From Caldanaerovirga acetigignens (GTDB taxonomy: Bacteria; Bacillota; Thermosediminibacteria; Thermosediminibacterales; Thermosediminibacteraceae), in contig NZ_FRCR01000010.1 in the NCBI RefSeq assembly GCF_900142995.1, forward strand, positions 19,991 through 83,990: a DNA stretch of 64,000 bases, read 5' to 3'. The position numbers and the translations under genes were made by a program. A model generated the notes under the pieces. It was given only the letters and a program-made list of their open reading frames with translations, ran no database searches and was not told the origin of the DNA. Shown in pieces: positions 36,303 to 44,328 of the stretch; position 1 is the first letter of the stretch; each line of letters starts with the position of its first letter.

Positions 36303-36890
36303 CTACTTCGGTTGCCATTCCTTCCACACGTTGCCTATCAATGCGGTTGAGGGTTTTAGCGTCTTTTCACCCTCTTGCCAGCCCGAAGGCATCACTTCAC
36401 CGGTTTTCTTGTGATGCTGAAAGGCTTTAATCTGCCTGATCAGCTCGTTTGGATTTCTTCCCACCGGAGGAGTCAATATTTCCGCAGCTTGAATTATGCC
36501 ATCAGGATCTATCAAGAATCTCCCGCGGATGTTCACTCCCGCCTCCTCATCGTAAACTCCATATAGCCTTCCTATGCTGCCATTTTGGTCTGAAACCATC
36601 GGGAATGGAATTCCGCCTTCTACCATTTTCGACAGCTCAGTATCATTCCATATCTTGTGGGAATACACGCTGTCGACGCTTACGGAAAGTATCTCGACAT
36701 CGAGCTTTTTCAGAGTCTCATAGCTAACTGCTATGTGCGAAAGCTCGGTAGGTCAAACGAAGGTAAAATCTCCCGGATAAAAACAGAGCACCACCCATTT
36801 GCCTATGTAATCTTCTAGGGAAACTTCCTTTATCTTCCCCTGGTGGAAGGCTTTAGCTTTGAAATTCGGGGCCTTTTTCCCTACCAGCAT
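36303..36890 (-). CDS. Peroxiredoxin with UGA (selenocysteine) at the peroxidatic position
   Basis: The product is a 195-residue AhpC/Prx1-type peroxiredoxin that would reduce peroxides. The frame from ATG 36890 ([15 protein letters not shown]) is open to 36303 apart from one TGA at 36755-36753. This codon is exactly residue 46 in [15 protein letters not shown], where other members have the catalytic Cys. A hairpin CATAGC-AGTTA-GCTATG starts 17 nt after the UGA, at the place of a bacterial SECIS. The usual C-terminal resolving VCP is VWK here, so it resembles a 1-Cys enzyme. The ribosome binding site is GGAGA, ~7 nt upstream. Selenocysteine machinery is not in the window. Alternatives are a sequencing error or a dead gene, both less likely. 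Confidence 0.85.
36719..36755 (-). promoter_or_regulatory. Candidate bacterial SECIS hairpin with its UGA
   Basis: On the minus strand the UGA (36755-36753) is followed by 17 nt and then CATAGC (36735-36730), loop AGTTA, GCTATG (36724-36719). The stem, a 5-nt apical loop with GU and the spacing fit SelB-dependent elements. All of it lies in coding sequence. Confidence 0.65.
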
Positions 36891-37019
36891 ATCTGCATCT
36901 CCTTTCCTAAATATAAATTAGATTACAAATTCGACAAAAAAAAAACCAAAATCCTGCCTTAAATTTAAAATTCTTCATACATTTTTCTTTATTTATGTAC
37001 ACCCTTAAAAACTATAAAA

Positions 37020-37070
37020 TAAAAAGACCACACTCCATCTCTTACGCAGCAGTGAACATGGAATGCGGTC
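37020..37070 (-). terminator. Terminator of the tRNA operon
   Basis: On the minus strand GACCGCATTCCAT and ATGGAGTGTGGTC form a stem with two mismatches and a long loop, followed by TTTTTATTTTA. The remainder of 36891-37178 is AT-rich and holds only the peroxiredoxin upstream region. Confidence 0.6.
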
Positions 37071-37178
37071 ATGTGGACTAAAAACCAATATTCTTTTGTA
37101 TATATGATTCTCTTAAAAATATGCTAAAAACTATATCCCTTACTCCTTGTCCCTTAATCCTTGCAAACCCAATAAAAA

Positions 37179-37273
37179 TGGCGGAGAGAGCGGGATTCGA
37201 ACCCGCGAGACGGGCTTAACACCCGTCTACTCGATTTCCAGTCGAGCGCCTTCGACCACTCAGCCATCTCTCC
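37179..37273 (-). tRNA. tRNA-Ser(GGA)
   Basis: The minus strand folds as a class II tRNA with acceptor GGAGAGA/TCTCTCC, anticodon stem-loop CTCGA-CTGGAAA-TCGAG (anticodon GGA), a long variable arm and TTCGAAT T-loop. 3' CCA is encoded. It is the last gene of the tRNA/tadA cluster. Confidence 0.95.
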
Positions 37274-37309
37274 GCACGGTCTACCTAAAGTTAAATATTC
37301 TATTTTAAA

Positions 37310-37400
37310 TGGCGGAGAGAGTGAGATTCGAACTCACGAGGCGGGGTTGCCGCCTACTCGCTTTCGAGGCGAGCGCCTTCGACCTCTCGGCCATCTCTCC
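37310..37400 (-). tRNA. tRNA-Ser(CGA)
   Basis: Class II fold with acceptor GGAGAGA, anticodon stem-loop CTCGC-CTCGAAA-GCGAG (anticodon CGA), long variable arm and encoded CCA. Confidence 0.95.
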
Positions 37401-37407
37401 ACCAAGA

Positions 37408-37863
37408 TTATCTTTTTTGCCTGAAAAATTCCTTCAGCAAAGCTCCACATTCCTCCGCCAGGACCCCCGATATCACTTCAGGGTGGTGGTTGAACCTTTC
37501 CACTTCGAAAAGGTTTACCACACTCCCTGCAGCACCAGCTTTCGGGTCCCAAGCGCCAAAGACCACCCTGTCGAGCCTTGCTAGTATTATTGCCCCTGCA
37601 CACATAGGGCATGGTTCTAAAGTTACATACAAGGTACACCCAATGAGCCTCCACGAACCCATCGCCTCGCAGGCCTTTTTTATGGCCAAAATCTCAGCGT
37701 GAGCAGTAGCGTCCTGGCTCATCTCCCTCGTGTTATAGGCCCTGGCGATAATACTCCCATCCTTAACTATCACCGCTCCTACGGGCACTTCGTCAATATC
37801 GAAGGCCTTTCGGGCTTCCTTCAAAGCTTCTCCCATGAAATGCTCATGAGTTAATTCCTGCAT
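37408..37863 (-). CDS. tadA: tRNA adenosine(34) deaminase
   Basis: TadA converts the wobble adenosine of tRNA-Arg(ACG) to inosine. The 151-residue cytidine-deaminase-fold protein has zinc motifs TAHAEILAI (His and catalytic Glu, about residues 54-62) and EPCPMCAGAI (about 83-92), plus the C-terminal FFRQKR helix. It lies inside a tRNA cluster, with its substrate tRNA-Arg(ACG) two genes upstream. The ATG follows AAGGTA. Co-transcription with the tRNAs is likely. Confidence 0.95.
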   Translation of the reverse strand: MQELTHEHFMGEALKEARKAFDIDEVPVGAVIVKDGSIIARAYNTREMSQDATAHAEILAIKKACEAMGSWRLIGCTLYVTLEPCPMCAGAIILARLDRVVFGAWDPKAGAAGSVVNLFEVERFNHHPEVISGVLAEECGALLKEFFRQKR

Positions 37864-37889
37864 TACCTTACCCTTTAAAGTACAATGAA

Positions 37890-37966
37890 TGGTGCGCCCG
37901 GGAGGACTCGAACCCCCGGCACGCGGTTTAGGAAACCGCTGCTCTTTCCTCCTGAGCTACGGGCGC
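37890..37966 (-). tRNA. tRNA-Arg(CCT)
   Basis: Cloverleaf with acceptor GCGCCCG/CGGGCGC, anticodon stem-loop GCGGT-TTCCTAA-ACCGC (anticodon CCT), discriminator A and encoded CCA. Confidence 0.95.
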
Positions 37967-37996
37967 ATGTTCAAAAAAATAAGATTTAAATTAAAA

Positions 37997-38073
<77 letters not shown>

Positions 38074-38079
38074 ATGAAG

Positions 38080-38175
38080 TGGCGGAGAGAGCGGGATTCG
38101 AACCCGCGATACGGATTTTAGGTCCGTATAGTCGCTTAGCAGGCGACCGCCTTCGACCTTCTCGGCCATCTCTCC
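38080..38175 (-). tRNA. tRNA-Ser(GCT)
   Basis: Class II fold with acceptor GGAGAGA, anticodon stem-loop GTCGC-CTGCTAA-GCGAC (anticodon GCT), long variable arm and encoded CCA. Confidence 0.95.
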
Positions 38176-38184
38176 CCGGTCCTC

Positions 38185-38271
38185 TGGCAGAGGGGGAGGG
38201 ATTCGAACCCCCGGCCCTTTTGGGGCACTGGTTTTCAAGACCAGCTCCTTAAACCACTCGGACACCCCTCC
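38185..38271 (-). tRNA. tRNA-Ser(TGA)
   Basis: Class II fold with acceptor GGAGGGG/CCCCTCT (G1-U72 wobble), anticodon stem-loop CTGGT-CTTGAAA-ACCAG (anticodon TGA), discriminator G and encoded CCA. It is the first gene of the cluster, directly behind its promoter. Confidence 0.94.
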
Positions 38272-38290
38272 GCTTTATGCGGCAATACAA

Positions 38291-38319
38291 AGTATAGCAT
38301 ATTGCAGGTCTATTGTCAA
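38291..38319 (-). promoter_or_regulatory. Promoter of the tRNA/tadA cluster
   Basis: On the minus strand consensus TTGACA (38314-38319), 17 bp, TATACT (38291-38296). The -35 hexamer includes the TGA stop of the upstream ThiF/MoeB-type gene. Confidence 0.85.
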
Positions 38320-39014
38320 CCGGATAGATTTATCGTAAAGTACTCGTGGTCCAGCAAATTCACAAAAAGGAGCCGGTTCCTTAGAATTTCTCCCCTGCCT
38401 ATCAGGACCTTTACTGCCTCACTGACCTGAATAGCGGCGACCACTGCCGGAGTGAAAGAGGGATTCCCGAGCTGCGCCTCGATTCCCTTATTGCCCGCAC
38501 CAGTGTATATTCGATGCAGTGTCCTGTCTCCCGGAAAAACTGTTGTTACCTGCCCGTACCACCCGGCAATAGCTCCGTGAATCATTGGAATTCCGACTTG
38601 TTCTGCAATTTCTTCAAGCAAAAGTCTTGCTTTTATATCGTCTAAAGCATCCACTACTAAATCGTTTCCCATGAGAATATCCTTGCCATTTTTTTCGCTG
38701 AAAGCCTCTTTTACCGCAATCACTTTTACATCGGGATTTACAAGTTCCATTCGCTCTTTGGCCTTCAATGCCTTGCTTTTTCCAAGAGAATTCATATCCG
38801 ATAAAATCTGGCGGTTTAGGTTCGATTCTTCGAAAACGTCTTTATCTACTGCGGTGATTTGTCCGACACCTAACCGCCCAAGCATTTCAATTATATAGCC
38901 CCCTAGCCCGCCGCACCCGACCACGCACACCTTTTTTTCCCTTAACTTTTCAAACTCTTGCGGGCTAAGAGAAAATAGATTTCTCTCGTATCGCTTCTTT
39001 ACGTTCACATTCAT
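38316..39014 (-). CDS. moeB: HesA/MoeB/ThiF-type adenylyltransferase
   Basis: This E1-like enzyme adenylates the C-terminus of MoaD/ThiS proteins for sulfur transfer. The ~232-residue protein has the Rossmann motif VVGCGGLGGYIIEMLGRLGV (about residues 31-50), DKDVFEESNLNRQIL and the downstream DALDDIKAR. It overlaps the MoaD-like gene (TGATG) and belongs to the aor operon, so a role in tungstopterin cofactor assembly is inferred rather than thiamine synthesis. The ATG at 39014 is chosen over the TTG at 39017. Confidence 0.9.
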   Translation of the reverse strand: MNVNVKKRYERNLFSLSPQEFEKLREKKVCVVGCGGLGGYIIEMLGRLGVGQITAVDKDVFEESNLNRQILSDMNSLGKSKALKAKERMELVNPDVKVIAVKEAFSEKNGKDILMGNDLVVDALDDIKARLLLEEIAEQVGIPMIHGAIAGWYGQVTTVFPGDRTLHRIYTGAGNKGIEAQLGNPSFTPAVVAAIQVSEAVKVLIGRGEILRNRLLFVNLLDHEYFTINLSG

Positions 39015-39241
39015 CAACCTCCGCCGACAGCCGGGAATATCGAGAGTATGTCGCCATCTTCCAACTGCGTGCTCAATGCAGCATCTCTGCCATTGCGAAG
39101 TACTATGGCGATTTCCTTGAGTTCGATGCCGACAAATTTTATTACTTCTTCTACCGTTGTGCCTTCTTTAATATCAAGCTCTATTTCCTTGCCCCTTCCA
39201 TGCCTTAAAGTAGCAAAAAGTTTAACTTTTATCTTCACCAT
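39014..39241 (-). CDS. moaD: MoaD/ThiS-family sulfur-carrier protein
   Basis: This 75-residue ubiquitin-like protein starts VKIKVKLFATLRHGRGKEIE and ends IFPAVGGG. The C-terminal Gly-Gly would be adenylated and thiocarboxylated by the neighbouring MoeB-type enzyme to deliver sulfur to molybdopterin. The ATG follows AGGAGAG. It lies between a radical SAM gene and moeB in the aor operon, which favours MoaD over ThiS. Confidence 0.9.
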   Translation of the reverse strand: MVKIKVKLFATLRHGRGKEIELDIKEGTTVEEVIKFVGIELKEIAIVLRNGRDAALSTQLEDGDILSIFPAVGGG

Positions 39242-39250
39242 ATCACTCTC

Positions 39251-40291
39251 CTAAGGGCACAAAATTATTTTTCTCCACCACAGACAATCTCCGCAGGAGG
39301 GAGAAAATCCATAGCAATCGGAGGTGGTATCTCTTACCAGGTCACAGCCTTCCGCTAGGTCGCAGTCGGTGCACGACGGAAATCGAGTATAAAGCACCGC
39401 TTCTCTGAAAGCCCTGTATTCCGGCATTTCCCAAATTTCTTTCAAACTCCTTTCTTTTATGTTGGCAAACACGTGGCGAACAACTTGTTTTTCCCTTTGG
39501 AAAACATACTCTAGACAGTTATGAGCAAATCTGTAGCAGGAGGTCACAGAACCATCTGCCGTAACCACAGCCGAGTTATTCTCTACGAAAGCACACCGCC
39601 TCTCAGTCTTGAGTTCGAACTCCGGCAGCAGTAGTTCAATGCCTTTTTTCAATGAATAATTTCGCAATGATTTAAATAATTCCTTCATTCTTCGATTTTC
39701 ATACCGGGAGTACAGAATTTTTTTTGCGTTTTCAGGAGTTTGAGGCAAGAGGTTAGAAAAAATTACCCCTTTAGCTTTATATTTTTGGGCCAAATCTATG
39801 ATAGCATAAACATCTTGAACGTTCTCTTCCCATAAGACAAACTCTATGAAAAGGCGGGGAGTTTCGCTTTTTTTTCTCGATTTTTCTTCATTTAGCATTT
39901 CAATGTTATCGAGCACCACTTTGAGATTTTCATTCCTTATTTTCATGAAGCTGTCCTCGAGACCATCTATTGAAACAACCAGGGCATCGCAACTTTTTAC
40001 TATTTTTTGCAGAACTTCACCTTTTACCATCGTGCCGTTGGTCGTAATCGTCAAGTGATAGCCCCCGAACTCCTCAAGGGCATCCAGTATCAGCGGTGAC
40101 ATCAAAGGCTCACCTATTCCTCCTAGTACAATCCTTTCAAGTTTTTCACACTCTTTGATGCTATCTAATAAATTTTTATAGGTTTTTTCGTCCATTTCGT
40201 TCTGGACGTGTTCCCATGACTTTCTGTAGCATATAGCACAATTCAAGTTGCACTTTTCCGTAAGTTCGATATATAGTTTTTTAAGGCTCAT
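39251..40291 (-). CDS. Radical SAM/SPASM maturase of tungsten oxidoreductase
   Basis: The 346-residue protein has the radical SAM motif CNLNCAICYRKSW (CxxxCxxC, about residues 14-26), VLGGIGEPLM and TTNGTM. Its cysteine-rich SPASM tail (CTDCDLAEGCDL...CYGFSPSCGDCLWW) holds auxiliary Fe-S clusters. Such proteins accompany tungsten cofactor oxidoreductases; the exact reaction is not established here. It lies downstream of aor behind a large intercistronic hairpin, and upstream of moaD by 9 bp. Confidence 0.88.
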   Translation of the reverse strand: MSLKKLYIELTEKCNLNCAICYRKSWEHVQNEMDEKTYKNLLDSIKECEKLERIVLGGIGEPLMSPLILDALEEFGGYHLTITTNGTMVKGEVLQKIVKSCDALVVSIDGLEDSFMKIRNENLKVVLDNIEMLNEEKSRKKSETPRLFIEFVLWEENVQDVYAIIDLAQKYKAKGVIFSNLLPQTPENAKKILYSRYENRRMKELFKSLRNYSLKKGIELLLPEFELKTERRCAFVENNSAVVTADGSVTSCYRFAHNCLEYVFQREKQVVRHVFANIKERSLKEIWEMPEYRAFREAVLYTRFPSCTDCDLAEGCDLVRDTTSDCYGFSPSCGDCLWWRKIILCP

Positions 40292-40323
40292 CTGAAAAAA
40301 TCTCCTCTCTTGCGGCTTTTGCT

Positions 40324-40374
40324 GGCATTTTAAAAAGGATGGGCCAGAAAAATCCGGCCCTCCTCCAAAATGCC
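40324..40374 (-). other. Intercistronic stem-loop between aor and its maturase gene
   Basis: Outer arms GGCATTTT/AAAATGCC and inner arms GGGCC/GGCCC form a two-tier hairpin filling most of the gap. There is no U tract in either direction at its end. It could protect the aor message and lower downstream expression. Confidence 0.55.
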
Positions 40375-42165
40375 TTATTCTACCCCAAGTTTCCTCAAAG
40401 TCTCCTCGGTGGGATTCCCGTCCTCATCCCAGCCTCTCAGCCGATAGTATTCGGGAAGCATTTTGTCCAACTGGTGGACGTAGCCCTTCGATGGCCCTTC
40501 AGGCATCGGCTCTTCAAGCAGGCGCCTGGGAAGAGTATCCTCTTTTGGACTCACCCCGGCTTTAATGTTGAACATTCTCTCCAGATTCCAGATGCGCTCT
40601 CCGGCCTCCAGAAGTTCTTCGGGAGTAAACCCGGAACCCGTTGCTGCGTTGTAGATTTCGGCGTAATCAGTTGCATCTAGGGCAAAGGAGGTGAAGAGGC
40701 ACATCCCCAGGGAATCTATCGCCGCCGTCAGGTCCTGGAACAGTTTGACCCATCGAGCTTTGCCTTCTATTGAGAACCTATCTAATTTTTCGGGCACGCC
40801 CAATATCTCCGGCGAAATCATGTAGCCTCTCACGTGGCAGCCGCCCCTGTTGGCAGTGGCGTATTGAAGCCCATGCCCCTGTACGCCCCTCGGGTCATAA
40901 GCGGGCAGTTCTAATTTCTTTACCGACATGGAAAATTCAGGAGCTCCATACATGGTTGCCAACCTATAAGAACCTTCGGCCAGCTTATCGCCAAATCCTT
41001 CCCTGTATCCCATCTTCTTTGTCCACTCAACTATTGCCTCTTTGTCTCCAAATTTGAGACAGACTCCTCCCAGTTCCTCGTCTTTTATATACCCCTTCTC
41101 GTAAAGTTCCATAGCGGCTGCTATTGTCGTTCCCGCAGAAATCGTATCGAGTCCCAGCTCGTTGCACCAGAAATTAGCTTTTATTATAGCCTCGAGGTCA
41201 TCCACTCCACAATCGGCTCCGAAGGCCCATATTGTCTCATATTCGGGACCTCCGCCTTCTATTTCATTGGTCTTGCAGTATCTGCCGCACGCTATGGGGC
41301 AGCGATAACAGGGATCTCTTTTTACCAAATACTTCTCAGCCAGCGTCTCTCCACTTATCTTTTCAGCCCCATCAAAATATCCCTTTTGAAAATTCCTAGT
41401 GGGAAAAGCACCGTTTTCGTTTATTATATTCACAAGAACGGCAGTCCCGTAATTGGGGAGGCCCTGTCCGGTAACGCCGTGCTCCCTGATCTTCCTGGTG
41501 CAGCGGCCCACCACTTCTCTCAGCGCCTCCGCATCATGGACTTTGGGGCTTCCGCTTCCTTTTACCGCTATAGCTTTTAGGTTCTTTGACCCCATTACCG
41601 CACCTACTCCAGAGCGCCCGGCAGCCCTATAGTAGTCGTTCATTACGCAGGCAATCCTTGAAAGCTTTTCGCCAGCCGGTCCTATGGCCAATACCCTCGT
41701 TTTTGGAGGCATTTCCTGTTCTATAGCTTTGGTGGTCTCCGACACAACCCTGCCCCATAGGTGGGACGCATCTTTTATCTCGACCTTATCATCCTCTATA
41801 GTTATATAAACCGGAGAATCTGCCTTGCCTTCCACAACAATCATGTCATAGCCTGCAGCCTTTAGCTCGGCTCCCCAGTACCCACCGGAATTGGAAGAGG
41901 CTATCGTATCTGTAAGCGGCGATTTAGTGACCACCATGTATCTTCCCCCGGTCGGGGTAGGCGTGCCAGTCAGAGGGCCGGTCACAAAAAATATTTTATT
42001 TTCCGGGCTAAATGGGTCCACTTTAGGATCGACTTCGCTATAAAACATCCTATTGGCAAGACCTCTGCCCCCAAGGTATTTCCTGGCAAGGCCAAGGTCC
42101 AGGTCCTCGACCCCATAAGTTCTGTCGCTAAGGTTCACTCTCAAAACCTTCCCACAGTAGCCCAT
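40375..42165 (-). CDS. aor: Tungsten-containing aldehyde:ferredoxin oxidoreductase
   Basis: AOR oxidises aldehydes to acids (or reduces acids) with ferredoxin. The ~596-residue protein starts [20 protein letters not shown] and includes [10 protein letters not shown] and [20 protein letters not shown]. It also has the 4Fe-4S cysteines [12 protein letters not shown] (about residues 286-297) and [20 protein letters not shown]. Tungsten rather than molybdenum is inferred from family. The ATG at 42165 is 8 nt after GGAGGA. It heads an operon with maturase, moaD and moeB, under a sigma-54 promoter. Confidence 0.95.
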   Translation of the reverse strand: MGYCGKVLRVNLSDRTYGVEDLDLGLARKYLGGRGLANRMFYSEVDPKVDPFSPENKIFFVTGPLTGTPTPTGGRYMVVTKSPLTDTIASSNSGGYWGAELKAAGYDMIVVEGKADSPVYITIEDDKVEIKDASHLWGRVVSETTKAIEQEMPPKTRVLAIGPAGEKLSRIACVMNDYYRAAGRSGVGAVMGSKNLKAIAVKGSGSPKVHDAEALREVVGRCTRKIREHGVTGQGLPNYGTAVLVNIINENGAFPTRNFQKGYFDGAEKISGETLAEKYLVKRDPCYRCPIACGRYCKTNEIEGGGPEYETIWAFGADCGVDDLEAIIKANFWCNELGLDTISAGTTIAAAMELYEKGYIKDEELGGVCLKFGDKEAIVEWTKKMGYREGFGDKLAEGSYRLATMYGAPEFSMSVKKLELPAYDPRGVQGHGLQYATANRGGCHVRGYMISPEILGVPEKLDRFSIEGKARWVKLFQDLTAAIDSLGMCLFTSFALDATDYAEIYNAATGSGFTPEELLEAGERIWNLERMFNIKAGVSPKEDTLPRRLLEEPMPEGPSKGYVHQLDKMLPEYYRLRGWDEDGNPTEETLRKLGVE

Positions 42166-42231
42166 CACGACATTCCTCCTTCCGATTTTTCGGAATCACG
42201 CCCGGGCGTTTATCTCCAAAATAGTTTTTAA

Positions 42232-42248
42232 AGCAAATCGTATGCCAG
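42232..42248 (-). promoter_or_regulatory. Sigma-54 promoter of the aor operon
   Basis: On the minus strand CTGGCATACGATTTGCT has the GG and GC doublets of the -24/-12 elements with correct 10-bp spacing; only the C after TGGCA is replaced by T. It lies about 65 bp upstream of aor. Confidence 0.85.
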
Positions 42249-42288
42249 CAAATTCGTAACGCCTCTTTCTCAATAATACCACCGTTAA

Positions 42289-42339
42289 TGTTCCATTTTG
42301 TAACATTATGTAGGATAATCAATGTTCCATTATAGAACA
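42289..42339. promoter_or_regulatory. Paired enhancer-like sites for the aor activator
   Basis: TGTTCCATTTTGTAACA (42289-42305) and TGTTCCATTATAGAACA (42323-42339) are two 17-bp dyads, 34 bp apart and 40-107 bp upstream of the -24 element. The second lies in the last codons of the activator gene. Binding by that activator is inferred. Confidence 0.6.
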
Positions 42340-44241
42340 ATGCTCTTTTTTGGCGCATCTCCCCAGGTTGTATTTTTTAATTTTTCTATAAAGGGTATTT
42401 CTTCCTATCCCGAGGTCCCTGGCAGCCGAAGTAATATTCCAGCCGTTATGCTCAAGGACTCTTAAAATGTGCTCCTTTTCAGCGGCCTCCAAGGAATTAT
42501 TTGGTAAATCCCTGTCCAAGGTGATATTCATGGAGAATTTTTCTTCCACGAGAACAGGTATTATTCCTTCTGAATTTATGACAAATTCAACGAAATTCTC
42601 TAGTTCCCTTATGTTGCCCGGCCAATTGTATTCTGTCAGAGCTTTCATGATGTTTTCAGGAATCTCCACAGGTTTTTTATTTAGCCGCCGTGATATCCTT
42701 TTCATAAAGTAATCTATTAAAATCGGAATATCATCTTTCCTTTCCCTCAGCGGGGGCAGTCTCAAGGGTATTACGTTAAGTCTATAGTAGAGGTCCTTTC
42801 TAAAATTTCCCTTCCTCACTTCTTGTTCTAAGTCCTTATTCGTAGCAGCGATTATTCGCACATCAACAGGGATAGGCCTTGAGCCCCCTATGCGCGTCAC
42901 CACGCCATCTTCAATTGCCCTGAGAAGCTTTACCTGCATGTCAAGAGGCATTTCCCCTATTTCGTCAAGGAAAAGCGTTCCTCCGTCAGCAATTTCAAAT
43001 TTGCCGGGCTTTCCGCCGCGCCGCGCACCGGTAAAAGCGCCGTCATCGTAACCGAACAGCTCCGACTCTATCAATTCCCTGGGGATGGCCCCGCAGTTTA
43101 TTGCGACAAAAGGTTCATCGCGCCTTGCGCTCTCATTGTGTATGGCTTGTGCAAAAAGCTCCTTGCCTGTCCCGCTTTCGCCGGTTATAAGGATGGTTGA
43201 GCGACTATTAGCAACCTTTTTGGCGTATTCCACCAGTCTTACGAACTGCTCGTTTTTGCCTATTATCTTGTCGAAAGTATAGACTGCCTTCATACCCAGG
43301 ATTTTATGAGCCATTTTTCTCACATTTTTAACCTCTTTGAACACACAGACTATCTCTTTTAAAATTCCCTGACCATCGTGAATCGGGTATGCACTTATGC
43401 TGTATTTCAAGCGGTTCTTCCTCGCGAAAACGTCCACTTCTTCGTCGTATATGCCCTTTCCCGCCATTAATTGGCTTTTTACTTTGCTCCAGCCGTCAAA
43501 GAGATCCCGTATGTTTATCCATTTGATTTCGTCGGCATCGTATCCAAAAATTTCCTGAGCGTGCTTGTTGAAGGTTTTGATTTTTCCGAAAAGGTCAGCC
43601 GTTACAATTCCTGCCGGTATCGCATTGACCACGGTCTCGATCTGATTTTTCGCAAATGCCAGTTGTTCGTTAAACCGCTTTATTTGAAGCAGATTTTCTA
43701 TGGCGCTAGCCGCGGCTGCCACCATCCCAAGGGTGTGGGAATGGACGTGCTCGCTGTAGCCAGTAAGGTCAAGGACTCCCGCCATTTCCCCTCCGGGCTC
43801 TCTTATCGGCGCAGCAGAGCAGGTCCACCTGTGGTAAGCCTTGATGTAATGCTCATCGCCAGATACTTGGAGGGGCATCCCTTCCACCAAAACCGTCCCC
43901 ATGGCATTAGTTCCGATGCTCCTTTCATCCATAAATGCCCCGGGGACCATTTTTAGCGAAATCGCCTCGCTTAATATCCTTTCGTCGCCTATAATCTTTA
44001 GTATGCATCCTTCATTGTCGGTGAGGATGGCAATAAATCCCGACCCCTTCACAAATTCGTAAATCTGCTCCATAAAAGGCATGGCCGTGGTTATGAGCTC
44101 TCTGTTCTTGTCCAGCCTTTTTTCTAATTCCTCCCCCGAAATAATTTTCCTGCTGTAAACCTGATCTCTGGATATACCGTATGATTTACAACGTTCATGG
44201 GATCTTTTTATATACTCCCGGCAGGAAGCAAAGCTTTCCAT
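42319..44241 (-). CDS. Sigma-54-dependent Fis-family activator (AcoR-like) of the aor operon
   Basis: The 640-residue regulator has an N-terminal GAF-like sensor (to about residue 200) and a PAS domain (about 210-320). Its AAA+ module has Walker A ITGESGTGKELFAQAIH, GAFTGA, and DGGTLFLDEIGEMPLDMQVK, followed by a Fis-type HTH at the C-terminus (SAARDLGIGRNTLYRKIKKY). It is read in the same direction as aor and ends 154 bp before it; the signal it senses is unknown. Its stop codon region overlaps one enhancer-like dyad. Confidence 0.93.
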   Translation of the reverse strand: MESFASCREYIKRSHERCKSYGISRDQVYSRKIISGEELEKRLDKNRELITTAMPFMEQIYEFVKGSGFIAILTDNEGCILKIIGDERILSEAISLKMVPGAFMDERSIGTNAMGTVLVEGMPLQVSGDEHYIKAYHRWTCSAAPIREPGGEMAGVLDLTGYSEHVHSHTLGMVAAAASAIENLLQIKRFNEQLAFAKNQIETVVNAIPAGIVTADLFGKIKTFNKHAQEIFGYDADEIKWINIRDLFDGWSKVKSQLMAGKGIYDEEVDVFARKNRLKYSISAYPIHDGQGILKEIVCVFKEVKNVRKMAHKILGMKAVYTFDKIIGKNEQFVRLVEYAKKVANSRSTILITGESGTGKELFAQAIHNESARRDEPFVAINCGAIPRELIESELFGYDDGAFTGARRGGKPGKFEIADGGTLFLDEIGEMPLDMQVKLLRAIEDGVVTRIGGSRPIPVDVRIIAATNKDLEQEVRKGNFRKDLYYRLNVIPLRLPPLRERKDDIPILIDYFMKRISRRLNKKPVEIPENIMKALTEYNWPGNIRELENFVEFVINSEGIIPVLVEEKFSMNITLDRDLPNNSLEAAEKEHILRVLEHNGWNITSAARDLGIGRNTLYRKIKKYNLGRCAKKEHCSIMEH

Positions 44242-44271
44242 CCTTTTGTGACCCCCTAATTTGTGAAATTA

Positions 44272-44280
44272 TGTTATAAT
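44272..44280 (+). promoter_or_regulatory. Extended -10 promoter of the MFS gene
   Basis: TGTTATAAT is an extended -10 element 48 bp before the ATG; no good -35 is seen at the usual distance. Confidence 0.45.
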
Positions 44281-44328
44281 AGTCTGAGGTAAGTTTTAAT
44301 AAACCATTTTTTAGGAGGAATTTTTAAA

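Noticed and set aside
36303..36668. Truncated 121-residue AhpC fragment starting inside the peroxiredoxin
   Set aside because: The same frame continues upstream to a good ATG at 36890 with only one UGA at the catalytic position, so a selenoprotein explains it better than a fragment.
42128..42358. 76-residue ORF on the minus strand over the aor control region
   Set aside because: It overlaps the sigma-54 promoter and enhancer dyads and both flanking genes, and has no ribosome binding site.
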